From Pelodictyon luteolum (GTDB lineage: Bacteria; Bacteroidota; Chlorobiia; Chlorobiales; Chlorobiaceae), in NCBI RefSeq assembly GCF_001622165.1, contig NZ_LVWG01000033.1, positions 1-64,000 of the forward strand: a stretch of DNA of 64,000 nucleotides, written 5' to 3'. Below, in pieces: positions 35,958 through 47,448 of this stretch (positions within the stretch are counted from its first letter, which is position 1; each line of letters starts with the position of its first letter). Made by a program: the position numbers and the translations under genes. The notes beneath the pieces were generated by a model. It had not been told where the DNA came from. It saw nothing but the letters and a program-made list of their open reading frames with translations, and ran no database searches.

Positions 35958-37285
35958 TATCCTCCCTGTTTCCGCAGGAGGACGGCATAGCCTCCGTCAA
36001 ATCCGGGCCTCGCACCCGGGAGTGTCAGAATCCCGCCTTCGGGTGTGCGTTCAAGGCAGAATGGTTCCGGAACCTTTCCTGTTGCCTGTTCGATTCTGAA
36101 CGCCGGATGCTGCTGAAGGAATGCTTCTATCTGCAGCTGGTTTTCTTCGGGTTCCACCGAGCAGGTCGAGTAGAGGAGCAGGCCCCCTTCCGCAAGCAGT
36201 CCTGCGGCATGCCGGAGGATCTCCTCCTGGAGCCCGCTCAGTTCCCGGAGTTTTTCCGGACCGGTTTTCCAGCGCAGCTCCGACCGCCGTCCGAGCACGC
36301 CGCTTCCGGTGCAGGGAGCGTCAACGAGAATGGCGTCCGGCTGGAACGGGGGCGTGAACTCCCGGGCATCTCCGGTCCGGGCCTCGATGATGGACATCCC
36401 GAGCGTATCGGCAAGGGCCTGGATGCGAAGGGTTTTCTGCGGGTAACGGTCAAGAGCGATGATTTCTCCCCGATTTCCCATCAGTTCGGCTGCGTGTGCC
36501 GCCTTGCCGCCGGGAGCCGCGCAGAGGTCTAGCACCTTCCAGTCGGGCCGGGGGTCGAGAAGCAGGACAGCAAGCGCCTGGGTCGGGTTCTGGACGGAGG
36601 CAAGTCCCTGCCTGAGGAGCGGCTCGAACAGGTGGAAATCAGCGGCAAGGCGGATGCCGGGGATTCCGCTCTCCTGCCATCCGGGTTCTTCGCCCTCCGC
36701 ACCCTTGCCATCCGTCCCTTTCAGCGGGTTATGGCGGATGCCGAAGAGCGGGTGCCCATTGTCATAGCGAAGCATCGATTCCGCCTGCTGCTCTCCGTAG
36801 TTCCCGATCCATCGGCGTACGAGCGGCTCCGGATGGGAGTGCAGCACCGACAGGCGTTCGGATAAAGAGGCATCCTTGAGCCATAGGTCGAAATCGATGG
36901 TTTCGGGCGAGATTTTCCGCAGGACGGCGTTCGTGAGTTTCGACATTCGATCGCCCTTGTAGCGACGGGCGAGGCGGACACACTCGTTGACGGCGGCCCA
37001 GCGCGGCACACGGTCGAGAAAGAGCAGCTGCCACACGCCGAGGCGGAGGATGTTCAAGACGGCGGGGGAGGCTTTTTTGATGTCGTGGCTGTAGAACTTC
37101 GAGATGATGAAGTCGAGCTGGAGGCGCTGGCGGAGCACACCGCTGGTGAGGGCAGTAGTGAGGGCCCGATCAGGCCCTTTCAGGGATGATGCCTCCAGCA
37201 GTTCATGCAGAAGGGAGTCGGAGTGGCGAGTGCCTGCCTCAAGCTGCTGCAGGATGTTGAAGGCTAGTTCCCTTGCTGATGTCAT
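35957..37285 (-). CDS. rsmB: 16S rRNA m5C967 methyltransferase
   Basis: Methylates C967 of 16S rRNA with SAM. The 442-residue protein has an N-terminal NusB-like RNA-binding domain (about 1-140, SGVLRQRLQLDFII, LRLGVWQLLFLDRVP) and a C-terminal Rossmann methyltransferase with VLDLCAAPGGKAAHAAEL (SAM binding), VDAPCTGSGVLGRR (Cys and PC motif) and LLYSTCSVEPEENQ (second, nucleophilic Cys). Length is normal. An inserted stretch near residue 195-215 (KGTDGKGAEGEEPGWQ) is low-complexity. Its stop overlaps the start of the Xer gene. Confidence 0.95.
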   Translation of the reverse strand: MTSARELAFNILQQLEAGTRHSDSLLHELLEASSLKGPDRALTTALTSGVLRQRLQLDFIISKFYSHDIKKASPAVLNILRLGVWQLLFLDRVPRWAAVNECVRLARRYKGDRMSKLTNAVLRKISPETIDFDLWLKDASLSERLSVLHSHPEPLVRRWIGNYGEQQAESMLRYDNGHPLFGIRHNPLKGTDGKGAEGEEPGWQESGIPGIRLAADFHLFEPLLRQGLASVQNPTQALAVLLLDPRPDWKVLDLCAAPGGKAAHAAELMGNRGEIIALDRYPQKTLRIQALADTLGMSIIEARTGDAREFTPPFQPDAILVDAPCTGSGVLGRRSELRWKTGPEKLRELSGLQEEILRHAAGLLAEGGLLLYSTCSVEPEENQLQIEAFLQQHPAFRIEQATGKVPEPFCLERTPEGGILTLPGARPGFDGGYAVLLRKQGG

Positions 37286-37391
37286 CGGTACTGATTAGGT
37301 GTTGCGGGTGTGCGGTCTCATTGGGGCCGCTTGTAAAATACTCTTTGCTGTTGTAGATTCATTGGACTAATGTTCTTTTCAAGTTTTTACG

Positions 37392-39972
<2,581 letters not shown>

Positions 39973-39989
<17 letters not shown>

Positions 39990-41265
39990 TGTCTTTGAAC
40001 CCTGTGTAGGGTACGAGCGCTTCAGGTACCCGTATGCCTCCCTCGGGAGTCTGGTAGTGCTCGATGATGGAGACCATGAGTCGCGATGTCGCAAGGCCGG
40101 AGCCGTTCAGGGTATGCACGAATTCAGGTTTTGACTTACCGTCCGCCTTGAAGCGGATGTTGGCACGCCTGGCCTGATAATCCTCGAAGTTCGAGCAGCT
40201 CGATGCTTCAAGGTACTTTCTTTCTGCCGGCGACCACACTTCGATATCATAGCATTTCGCCGCATTGGCGCTGATGTCCCCGCTGCAGAGCAGGAGCACC
40301 CGGTAGGGTATTTCCAATGCACAAAGGATCGCTTCGGCGTGGCCGCGTATGGTTTCAAGCGCCGCGTATGATTCTTCGGGCCGGGTGAACTTCACCATCT
40401 CCACCTTGTTGAACTGATGGACCCTGAGAAACCCCCTGGTATCCTTTCCGTAGCTGCCGGCTTCGCGGCGGAAGCAGGCTGAATAGGCTGCGTAGGAGAT
40501 GGGGAGGGCGGCTGCAGAGAGCATTTCGTCGCGGTGGAGGTTCGTGACGGGTACTTCCGCGGTGGGGATGGCATAGAGCTCGTCTTCCTCCATATGGTAG
40601 ACCTGGTCGGCGAACTTCGGCCACTGGCCTGTACCCCGGAGCGAGTCGCGGTTCACCATGAAGGGCGGAAATACTTCGGTGTAGCCATGCTCTTCTGTAT
40701 GGCGGTCAAGCATGAAGTTGATGAGTGCACGTTCCAGCCGGGCACCTTTGCCTACATAGACGGGGAAGCCGGCTCCGGTGACTTTTGCGCCGCGCTCAAA
40801 ATCAAGGATGCCGAGAGCCTTGCCAAGCTCAAGATGGTTTTTCACTTCGAACTCCAGCGGGTGCGGGAAGTGCACCGGCTCCCCGAAGACCAGATTGTCT
40901 TCTGCTGTCCGCCCGATGGGTACGGATGGGTCGAGGCGGTTCGGAAGGGCTAGAAGGATCTCTTCCATCTCAAGGTTGAGGGCCGAGAGCCTGCTGTCGA
41001 GCCCGGCAATTTCCTCTCCGACGGACTGCATGTCCGCAATCAGCTGGCCGGCTGAATCGCTGCCGCTTTTTTTCAGTTCGGCAATCTCTTTCGACCGCCT
41101 GTTCCTGACTGCTTTCAGTTCGTCGGTTTTCTGCACCAGCTCCCTGCGCTCCGTATCAATCGAGAGCAGACGGCGGAGCCTGGGTTCATCACCCTGAAGC
41201 TGCCGGTCATGAAGCATTTTTGCAACCTCTTCCGGGTTCTGGCGTATATAGTTGATGTCGAGCAT
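39973..41265 (-). CDS. serS: Seryl-tRNA synthetase
   Basis: Class II synthetase that charges tRNA-Ser and supplies tRNA-Sec if present. The 430-residue protein has the N-terminal long antiparallel coiled coil (about 25-100) that grips the tRNA variable arm, then motif 1 ([17 protein letters not shown]), motif 2 ([25 protein letters not shown]) and motif 3 ([19 protein letters not shown]). Length is normal. It is transcribed with yqeY, 27 nt upstream, and converges on metX. Confidence 0.96.
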
Positions 41266-41292
41266 GATCGGTATGGTATCTGAAAGTTTTTC

Positions 41293-41748
41293 TTAGGAGA
41301 GGAGCGCCTTGACCGTCTGCTGGACTGCCGTTCCGTCGGCTTTGCCTTTCAAGGCTTTCATTGATTCACCCATGACCCGTCCCATGTCTTTCATCGAGGC
41401 GGCGCCGGTCTTTGTGATGACCTCACGTACGACGGCCTCTATCTCCTCCTGGCTGGCCGGTGCCGGGAGGTACTCTTCAATGACCGAGAGCTCCGCCTGT
41501 TCGTTCTCGGCCAGGTCTGCTCTTCCGCCCAGGGTGAACTGCTCTATGGCGTCACGTCGCCGCTTTGCGAGGCTCGAGAGCACATCCATCTCCTGGTCCA
41601 GACTGAGTTCGGCTTTGCCGCCGACTCGAATGGAGACCTCCTTCTCAATCAGTGCGGCCCGGATGGAGCGGATGGCGTTGAGGCGGGTCTTGTCCCCGCT
41701 TTTCATGGAGGCTTTCAGGTCGGCGTCTATCTGTTCTTTCAGGCTCAT
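41293..41748 (-). CDS. GatB/YqeY domain protein
   Basis: A 151-residue helical protein with the YqeY signature: SLKEQIDADLKASMKSGDK, LNAIRSIRAALIEKEV, LSSLAKRRRDAIEQFTLGGR, and the GatB-tail-like VITKTGAASMKDMGRVMGE and LKGKADGTAVQQTVKALL. The C-terminal part resembles the tRNA-binding tail of GatB, and the protein is linked to tRNA or translation in the family; precise role is unknown. It lies upstream of serS on the same strand. Confidence 0.93.
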   Translation of the reverse strand: MSLKEQIDADLKASMKSGDKTRLNAIRSIRAALIEKEVSIRVGGKAELSLDQEMDVLSSLAKRRRDAIEQFTLGGRADLAENEQAELSVIEEYLPAPASQEEIEAVVREVITKTGAASMKDMGRVMGESMKALKGKADGTAVQQTVKALLS

Positions 41749-41842
41749 GGTCGTATGGTGTCTTGTCGGTTGGCGGTAAGTTCAAGAAAATAAGGCAAAA
41801 ACCGGAGCTTTCCCAGATGCCGCCGATTCTATTTCCATTCGC

Positions 41843-42574
41843 TCATTCATTGATGTCGCCGCCGACAGGCCGGAACACCAGTTCCTCGACCACCGTGCGG
41901 GCAGGCAGCAGATAGGCATCGACCAACGGTCTGGAAATATCTTCGGGCAACATCATCACCTTTCGCATGGCATCATCGACCTCTCCCCACATCGGGGTGA
42001 GGACGGCGCCCGGCATGACATTGGTCACCCGCACCCCGCATGTTCTTGCATGAAGCCGTATCCCTTCGACGAGCCCTTTCTGAGCGAACTTCGTCATCGA
42101 GTAGACGGAGGATGACGGGAATGCTTTTTCTGCGGCGACAGATGTAATGAAGAAGAGATGGCCCGCACGCTGATGCTGCATGTGCCGGAAGACTTTCTGG
42201 GTGAGGAAGAAGGTGCCTTTCATGTTGACTGCGGCCATGAGGTCGTAGTCTTTTTCGGTGATATCTCCGATCGGCTTGAAGCTGCCTACTCCGGCGTTGT
42301 TGACGAGGCAGTCAATACGGCCGTACCGCTCGATGAGACTTTCGACAAGGCGCTCCTGTGCCGCGATGTCTGCTATGTCCAGCACTGCCGTTTCGGCTTC
42401 GGCTCCGGCACTCCTGCAGAGCACGGCAAGCGGCTCGAGATCGGCTGCTGTTCGTGAAACGAGAATGAGTACCGGCCTGAACTGCGGGTTCCGCTGGTGC
42501 GCGTTTGCGAAATCGAGGGCAATGGCCCGGCCGATGCCTTTTCCTGCTCCTGTAATGATGATGACGTGCTGCAT
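41843..42574 (-). CDS. Short-chain dehydrogenase, sepiapterin reductase-like
   Basis: A 243-residue NAD(P)H-dependent SDR with the cofactor motif TGAGKGIGRAI, NNAGVGSF, the catalytic triad Ser (ITSVAAEKAFPSS), Tyr-x-x-x-Lys (YSMTKFA) and PGAVLTPMWGEV. Chlorobium tepidum has a sepiapterin reductase of about this length that serves synthesis of its special pterin, and this protein fits that family. Direct assignment is inference; a generic SDR is the alternative. It stands 94 nt upstream of yqeY on the same strand. Confidence 0.72.
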   Translation of the reverse strand: MQHVIIITGAGKGIGRAIALDFANAHQRNPQFRPVLILVSRTAADLEPLAVLCRSAGAEAETAVLDIADIAAQERLVESLIERYGRIDCLVNNAGVGSFKPIGDITEKDYDLMAAVNMKGTFFLTQKVFRHMQHQRAGHLFFITSVAAEKAFPSSSVYSMTKFAQKGLVEGIRLHARTCGVRVTNVMPGAVLTPMWGEVDDAMRKVMMLPEDISRPLVDAYLLPARTVVEELVFRPVGGDINE

Positions 42575-42627
42575 ACTATAAGCGGGTTCAGTGTTTTATA
42601 TATGTTTTTTTTGGGAGTAATGCTCCG

Positions 42628-42791
42628 TTGGTGTATTTCCTGCAGTTATTGTTGTATAATAGGTGCACAATCCTTGTATGGTGTGGAATGCCGGGGAAAA
42701 AGACATATATTCTGACATAAATAAAGACGCAACTGCATACCCCCATTCCGCGTTGCTGCGGTTTGAACAATGATAAATCAGTGTGCTCGTT
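42628..42791 (+). promoter_or_regulatory. Promoter and long leader of the cold-shock gene
   Basis: TATAAT at 42655-42660 is a strong -10 box, with weak -35 candidates (TTGGTG at 42628 or TGTATT at 42632). Transcription would start near 42667 and give a leader of about 125 nt before the ATG, typical of temperature-sensed cold-shock mRNAs. No riboswitch core is seen. Confidence 0.45.
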
Positions 42792-43070
42792 ATGGCAAGA
42801 AGTAAAGTGAAATGGTTTGACGGGAAGAAGGGGTACGGTTTCATCCTGCATCCAGAAGGCGGGGAGGACATTTTTGTCCATTTTTCTGCAATCGAATCCG
42901 ATCAGCCCTTCAAGGTCCTGAATCAGGACGCCGATGTTGATTTTGACATCGATACCACCCAGAAGGGCCTGCAGGCAAAAAACGTTCGTGAGCTGACGGC
43001 CGATGGAGGGTTTCCTGCTTCCGCAGAAGGCATAGCGGAAACAGTTCCGCCTGTGGAGCCTCTTTTGTAG
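42792..43070 (+). CDS. Cold-shock domain protein
   Basis: A 92-residue single-stranded nucleic acid-binding protein. The CSD (about 4-68) has VKWFDGKKGYGFI (RNP1) and DIFVHFSAI (RNP2), followed by a short acidic and Pro-rich tail not found in minimal CspA (about 67-70 residues). It may melt mRNA structure. The ATG at 42792 is preferred over the GTG at 42783. It ends 5 nt before the convergent radC gene without an obvious terminator. Confidence 0.92.
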   Translation: MARSKVKWFDGKKGYGFILHPEGGEDIFVHFSAIESDQPFKVLNQDADVDFDIDTTQKGLQAKNVRELTADGGFPASAEGIAETVPPVEPLL

Positions 43071-43075
43071 ATCGT

Positions 43076-43747
43076 TCAGCCGAGCAGGTTGCTTTCCCTG
43101 AAACTGAACCAGCCGGTTTTTCCGATGATGACGTGATCAAGCAGGTCGATCTGGATGACGGCGCTCGCCTGTTTGAGGAGCGTGGTCACCTGGCGGTCGG
43201 CGTTGCTCGGCTCGGTGTCGCCTGATGGATGGTTATGAACCAGGATGATGGCGTGCGCGCTCTCGCGGATGGCCGACTTGAACACCTCCCTCGGGTGAAT
43301 GAGAGAGGCGTTGAGGGTCCCGACCGTGACCCTTACGCACTTTGTTACCTGATTCTTCGTGTTCAGATGGAGCACGAACAGGTGTTCCTGCGTCTCGTCG
43401 GGAATCCTGCCCGACATGTACTCGAACACATCCTTTGCACCCTGTACCCGCCGGTTCGTGTTCCGGGTGTGGTGCAGGCGGTTGTTGAGCTCGAAGACAG
43501 CTACAATCTGCATGGCTTTGGCCTGTCCGATCCCCGGTGTCTTCTGCAGCTCACCGAGCGTCATCGATGCAAGTTTTTCAAGCCCGTTTTCAGCGATGAT
43601 GCGCTGGCAGGTGTCGACGATGTTGAGGCGGGGGGTGCCTGAACGGAGCACGAGCGCGAGGAGTTCTGCGCTGCTGAGGGCTGAGGGGCCGCTTGAAAGA
43701 AAGCGCTCCCTCGGGCGGTTTTCCGGGTCGAGATCGTGGATTCGCAT
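43076..43747 (-). CDS. radC: RadC/JAB domain protein
   Basis: A 223-residue RadC family protein: N-terminal helix-hairpin-helix (about 30-80, [14 protein letters not shown] and [12 protein letters not shown]) and a C-terminal JAB/MPN-like domain with the metal motif [14 protein letters not shown]. Family function is unsettled; the old DNA-repair claim is not supported for the E. coli namesake. The ATG at 43747 gives the family length; the frame is open further upstream but has no similarity. Confidence 0.92.
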   Translation of the reverse strand: MRIHDLDPENRPRERFLSSGPSALSSAELLALVLRSGTPRLNIVDTCQRIIAENGLEKLASMTLGELQKTPGIGQAKAMQIVAVFELNNRLHHTRNTNRRVQGAKDVFEYMSGRIPDETQEHLFVLHLNTKNQVTKCVRVTVGTLNASLIHPREVFKSAIRESAHAIILVHNHPSGDTEPSNADRQVTTLLKQASAVIQIDLLDHVIIGKTGWFSFRESNLLG

Positions 43748-43887
43748 CTCTCTTGGATCATGGGGTGAAAGAGGACGCCCCGGTGATCCGGCGACCTTGC
43801 GCCATGGGGGATTGGATTCCGGCTGCGGGGGTTCCCTCGTCGGATATAATAGGATAATACGCAGAAAATAGGGGAGTGCCAAATGGA

Positions 43888-43909
43888 GGCCGGCAGGAAT
43901 GCCGGCCTT
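43888..43909 (-). terminator. Candidate terminator of the ilv-leu-cim operon
   Basis: A 9-bp stem (AGGCCGGCA with TGCCGGCCT, GGAA-type loop) starts at the cimA stop codon. On the minus strand only a short T stretch follows (CCTCCATTT), so its strength is uncertain. Confidence 0.5.
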
Positions 43910-45519
43910 CAGTGACTCTTTTCGGCAGCGGGCTTGGGTTCCGTTGCCTGCAGGGTGAAGAGGTGGTAGTTCATGCTGTCTTCGAGGGCGCGCAGACTTG
44001 CCTCGATGATGTTGGTCGATACACCGACGGTTCCCCATGTGGTCCTGCCGTTGCCGGTTTCGATGAGGACGCGGACCCTGGCGCTTGTTCCCCGTTTTTC
44101 TTCAAGCACCCGGACCTTGTAGTCGACGAGCTTGATGCCCTTTATCTCAGGGTAGAACCGTATAAGGGCCTTGCGCAGCGCCTTGTCGAGCGCGTTGACG
44201 GGGCCGTCGCCCTCAGCGGCGATGTGTTCGATTTCTTCACCGACCCGGACTTTCAGGACCGCCTGGTCGACATTGCGTCCTCCGATGCCGGATTCGACAT
44301 AGACCTTGCTTTCAATGACTTCAAAGTAGGGGGTGAAGGTTCCGAGCTCTTTCTGCAGGATCAGTTCGAACGAGGCCTCTGCGCCGTCGAACTGGTAGCC
44401 CCGGTGTTCGAGGTCCTTGACATGGTTGACAATCTTCTTGATCTGTTCCCCGCTTTCGGGAATGGTGATGCCGAGCTCCTGGGCTTTGTAGCGGATGTTG
44501 CTCTGACCGGCAAGTTCGGAGACGAGGACCCGCTGGCGGTTTCCGACAAGAGCCGGATCAATGTGTTCATAGAGCGAGCTCTCCTTCATGACGGCACTGA
44601 CATGGATGCCGCCCTTATGGGCGAATGCAGAGCGGCCGACATAAGGCGCTTTGGAGTCGGGGGGGAGGTTGAGGATCTCGAAGACGAAGTTAGAGAGCGA
44701 AGTCAATTGCGTGAGGTCTCTGACCGAGGCGCCGGTTTCAGGCAGCTTCAAAACGAGGTTCGCAATGATGCTGATGATGTTGGCGTTGCCGCAGCGTTCC
44801 CCGATGCCGTTGACTGTGCCCTGCACATGGGTGGCACCGGCCATGACGGCCGCAATGGAGTTTGCGACAGCAAGGTCACCGTCGTTGTGGCAGTGGATGC
44901 CGATGGCGACATTGGTATGATTGCGGACATCTTCGACGATGGCCGTGATTTCATGCGGTAGTGATCCGCCGTTGGTATCGCAGAGAACAAGCCTGCTTGC
45001 CCCGCCCTCTTCTGCTGCCTTCAGCATGTCGAGTGCGAATGCGCGGTTGTCTTTCCATCCGTCGAAGAAATGTTCGGCGTCGAAAAAGACTTCGCGGCCT
45101 GCATTCCGGAGGAAGGCTACCGAGTTTTTGATCAGCGCCCGGTTCTCTTCATCGGAAATCCCGAGCCCTTTTTTGGAATGTGCCTGCCAGGTCTTGCCGA
45201 AAATGGTTATGACAGGTGCACCGCAGCCCACAAGCCCGAGCAGGTTCGGGTCAGTTTCGATACGGTCGGAATATCTTGCCGTAGAGCCGAATGCCGCAAG
45301 CCTTGCGTGGCGCAGTTCCAGGTCCATAGCCCGCTTGAAGAACTCTTCGTCCTTCGGGTTGCTGCTTGGCCAGCCCCCTTCGATGCAGTCCATTCCGAAC
45401 TCGTCCAGCCGTCCAGCAATAAGGAGCTTGTCCTGAACGGAGAGGTTGACGTGCTCGCCCTGAGTTCCGTCGCGAAGCGTCGTGTCGTAGAGCTCTATCT
45501 TTTTCGTGCCGCCCTTCAT
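43909..45519 (-). CDS. cimA: Citramalate synthase
   Basis: Condenses acetyl-CoA and pyruvate to (R)-citramalate, the threonine-free route to 2-oxobutyrate and isoleucine. The 536-residue protein has the TIM-barrel start [29 protein letters not shown], the metal-binding [13 protein letters not shown] and [12 protein letters not shown], and a C-terminal LeuA-dimer regulatory domain. EGGWP and TQGE distinguish this family from 2-isopropylmalate synthase, which is also present (leuA). It is the last gene of the operon and overlaps leuD by 4 nt. Confidence 0.94.
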   Translation of the reverse strand: MKGGTKKIELYDTTLRDGTQGEHVNLSVQDKLLIAGRLDEFGMDCIEGGWPSSNPKDEEFFKRAMDLELRHARLAAFGSTARYSDRIETDPNLLGLVGCGAPVITIFGKTWQAHSKKGLGISDEENRALIKNSVAFLRNAGREVFFDAEHFFDGWKDNRAFALDMLKAAEEGGASRLVLCDTNGGSLPHEITAIVEDVRNHTNVAIGIHCHNDGDLAVANSIAAVMAGATHVQGTVNGIGERCGNANIISIIANLVLKLPETGASVRDLTQLTSLSNFVFEILNLPPDSKAPYVGRSAFAHKGGIHVSAVMKESSLYEHIDPALVGNRQRVLVSELAGQSNIRYKAQELGITIPESGEQIKKIVNHVKDLEHRGYQFDGAEASFELILQKELGTFTPYFEVIESKVYVESGIGGRNVDQAVLKVRVGEEIEHIAAEGDGPVNALDKALRKALIRFYPEIKGIKLVDYKVRVLEEKRGTSARVRVLIETGNGRTTWGTVGVSTNIIEASLRALEDSMNYHLFTLQATEPKPAAEKSH

Positions 45520-46088
45520 GAATCGGTTCTGTTCATCAGGTTTTCCTGCCGTGCGTAGGCGAAGATGCCGCCTGCCTCGACGATGCTGAACACGTCGCCG
45601 AGCGGGTTGAGGGTGTAGGTTTTACCTGCAGTCAGGTTTTCGAGCGTGTTGGCCTTGATGTCGATTTTGAGCTCGTCACCGGTTTTGACCACCTCGGCGA
45701 GATGCTCTGCGGTCTCGTAGGGTATGACGAATCCGCCGTCAACGCAGTTGCGGTAGAAGATCCTGGCGTAGGACTCTGCGATGATTGCCTTCACGCCTGC
45801 AACCTGCAGGGAAAAGGGGGCATGCTCCCTTGAAGAGCCGCAGCCGAAGTTCTCGGCGGCGATGATGATGGTATAGTCGCTCTTGAAGCTGCCTTCCCGG
45901 ACGAAGGGGATGTTGCCTTCCGGCAGACCGGACTGGGCCGGGGGGACTCCGGAGAGGGCGTATTTGCCGTAAAGCTTGACCTCTTCAGGATCAGAGAGGC
46001 TGTAGACGAGGTGCTCGGCGGGAATGATCTGGTCAGTGTCGATATTTTTGCCGAGTACGAAGGCTTTTCCCTGTATGATGCTTTCCAT
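45516..46088 (-). CDS. leuD: 3-isopropylmalate dehydratase small subunit
   Basis: The swivel-domain subunit that joins LeuC to isomerise isopropylmalate, and probably citramalate to methylmalate. In 190 residues the aconitase-C swivel fold shows VLGKNIDTDQIIPAEHL near the start, ENFGCGSSREHAPFSLQ, and NCVDGGFVIPYE. It is separated from leuC by 59 nt and overlaps cimA. Its place between leuC and cimA fits a shared use in leucine and isoleucine synthesis. Confidence 0.95.
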   Translation of the reverse strand: MESIIQGKAFVLGKNIDTDQIIPAEHLVYSLSDPEEVKLYGKYALSGVPPAQSGLPEGNIPFVREGSFKSDYTIIIAAENFGCGSSREHAPFSLQVAGVKAIIAESYARIFYRNCVDGGFVIPYETAEHLAEVVKTGDELKIDIKANTLENLTAGKTYTLNPLGDVFSIVEAGGIFAYARQENLMNRTDS

Positions 46089-46147
46089 GGTATTAGTCAG
46101 GTTCAGGTTCTGTTCTGTTCGGTATTCCGGAGGCTTTCTTAAGGGGC

Positions 46148-47443
46148 TCAGATGAAGTCCCTCGGGTCGGTAAGCTTGCCGGTGATTGCCGATGCTGCAG
46201 CGGTGAGCGGTGAAGCCAGATAGACTTCGGCGTTCTTGCTGCCCATGCGGCCGGGGAAGTTCCTGTTGGTTGTTGAAACCACGACATCGTGGTCCACCGA
46301 GCGCCCGACGGTGTCGGCAGGGCCGCCGAGGCAGGCTGCGCAGGAGGGAAGTGCGATATTGCAGCCGGCTTCCATGAATATCTGCTTCAGCGTCTTTCCA
46401 TCGTGCATTTCCTGCTCGAGGTCACGGGCTACCTGGACGGTTGCCGGTACGATGTTTGTCGTCACCGCAACCTTACGGCCGTTGAGGATCCGTGCCGCCA
46501 TTTTGAAGTCGGTAAGCTTGCCTCCTGTGCAGGAACCGATGTAGGATTTGGTGATGGGCGTTCCGGCAACACTCCGCACGGTGGCGCGGTTGTCGGGGCT
46601 GTGCGGCTTTGCTACTACGGGCTCGAGCTTCGAAGCATCGTAGCGGTATAGGCTGTGGTATTTCGCGTCGGGGTCGCTGTGGAAGATCTCGTAGGATTTC
46701 GTGGTGCGCGCCTTGACGAATGCTTCGGTGACTTCATCGACAGCGATGATGCCGTTCATGCCGCCGGCCTCGATGGCCATGTTGGTGAGCGTCATGCGCT
46801 CTTCCATCGGCAGGCTGTGGATGGCATCACCGTCGAACTCAAGGGCACGGTAGGTTGCTCCGTCGGTACCGATGTCGCCGAGGATCTGCAGAATCAGGTC
46901 TTTGGCTGTGAGGTAGGCGGGCATTTGGCCATCAAATGTGAACTTCATCGATTCCGGAACTTTCTCCCAGAGTTTGCCGGTCCCGAGGATGAATGCCGCA
47001 TCGGTGTTGCCGATGCCGGAGCCGAACATGCCGAACGCACCCGATGTGCAGGTATGAGAGTCGGTTCCGAAAAGTACGGTGCCGGGGATATTGAACCCTT
47101 CTTCGGCAAGAGCGACATGGCAGACGCCCTTGTAGCGCTCGCTGCCGACGTCATAGTAGTGCGGGAGGTGCTGCTCGGCGGCGAACTTGCGGAGCAGGTC
47201 GATGTTGCGCCGTGCATGCTCGTTGGCAGTGAAAATGTAATGGTCCGGCAGGACGACGATCTTTTCCGGGTCCCAGACTTTTGCGCCAAGACCAAACTCC
47301 TGGTTGAAGATGTCGAAGGTCGGCGGGCCGCAGACGTCATGGGTGAGGAGAATGTCGACATTGAGCCATACGTTTTCGCCGGCGTCAACAAACTTGCGGT
47401 TGGCTGCCCTGGAGAGGATTTTCTGGGTTATTGTCTGTGCCAT
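46148..47443 (-). CDS. leuC: 3-isopropylmalate dehydratase large subunit
   Basis: The [4Fe-4S] aconitase-family catalytic subunit. The 431-residue protein belongs to the short LeuC/HacA branch: DILLTHDVCGPP, FGTDSHTCTSGAFGMFGSGIG (first cluster Cys), SYIGSCTGGKLTDF, and PSCAACLGG with the other cluster Cys pair, ending NRNFPGRMGSKNAEVYLASP. It isomerises isopropylmalate. It begins 5 nt after leuA ends. Confidence 0.95.
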   Translation of the reverse strand: MAQTITQKILSRAANRKFVDAGENVWLNVDILLTHDVCGPPTFDIFNQEFGLGAKVWDPEKIVVLPDHYIFTANEHARRNIDLLRKFAAEQHLPHYYDVGSERYKGVCHVALAEEGFNIPGTVLFGTDSHTCTSGAFGMFGSGIGNTDAAFILGTGKLWEKVPESMKFTFDGQMPAYLTAKDLILQILGDIGTDGATYRALEFDGDAIHSLPMEERMTLTNMAIEAGGMNGIIAVDEVTEAFVKARTTKSYEIFHSDPDAKYHSLYRYDASKLEPVVAKPHSPDNRATVRSVAGTPITKSYIGSCTGGKLTDFKMAARILNGRKVAVTTNIVPATVQVARDLEQEMHDGKTLKQIFMEAGCNIALPSCAACLGGPADTVGRSVDHDVVVSTTNRNFPGRMGSKNAEVYLASPLTAAASAITGKLTDPRDFI

Positions 47444-47448
47444 AATTC

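Noticed and set aside
43748-44038. N-terminal extension of radC
   Set aside because: The 97 extra residues are low-complexity, cross the putative terminator stem at 43888-43909 and overlap the end of cimA.
43876-44961. A 361-codon plus-strand frame opposite cimA
   Set aside because: Antisense shadow of citramalate synthase; sequence is a mirror-type acidic composition without a domain.
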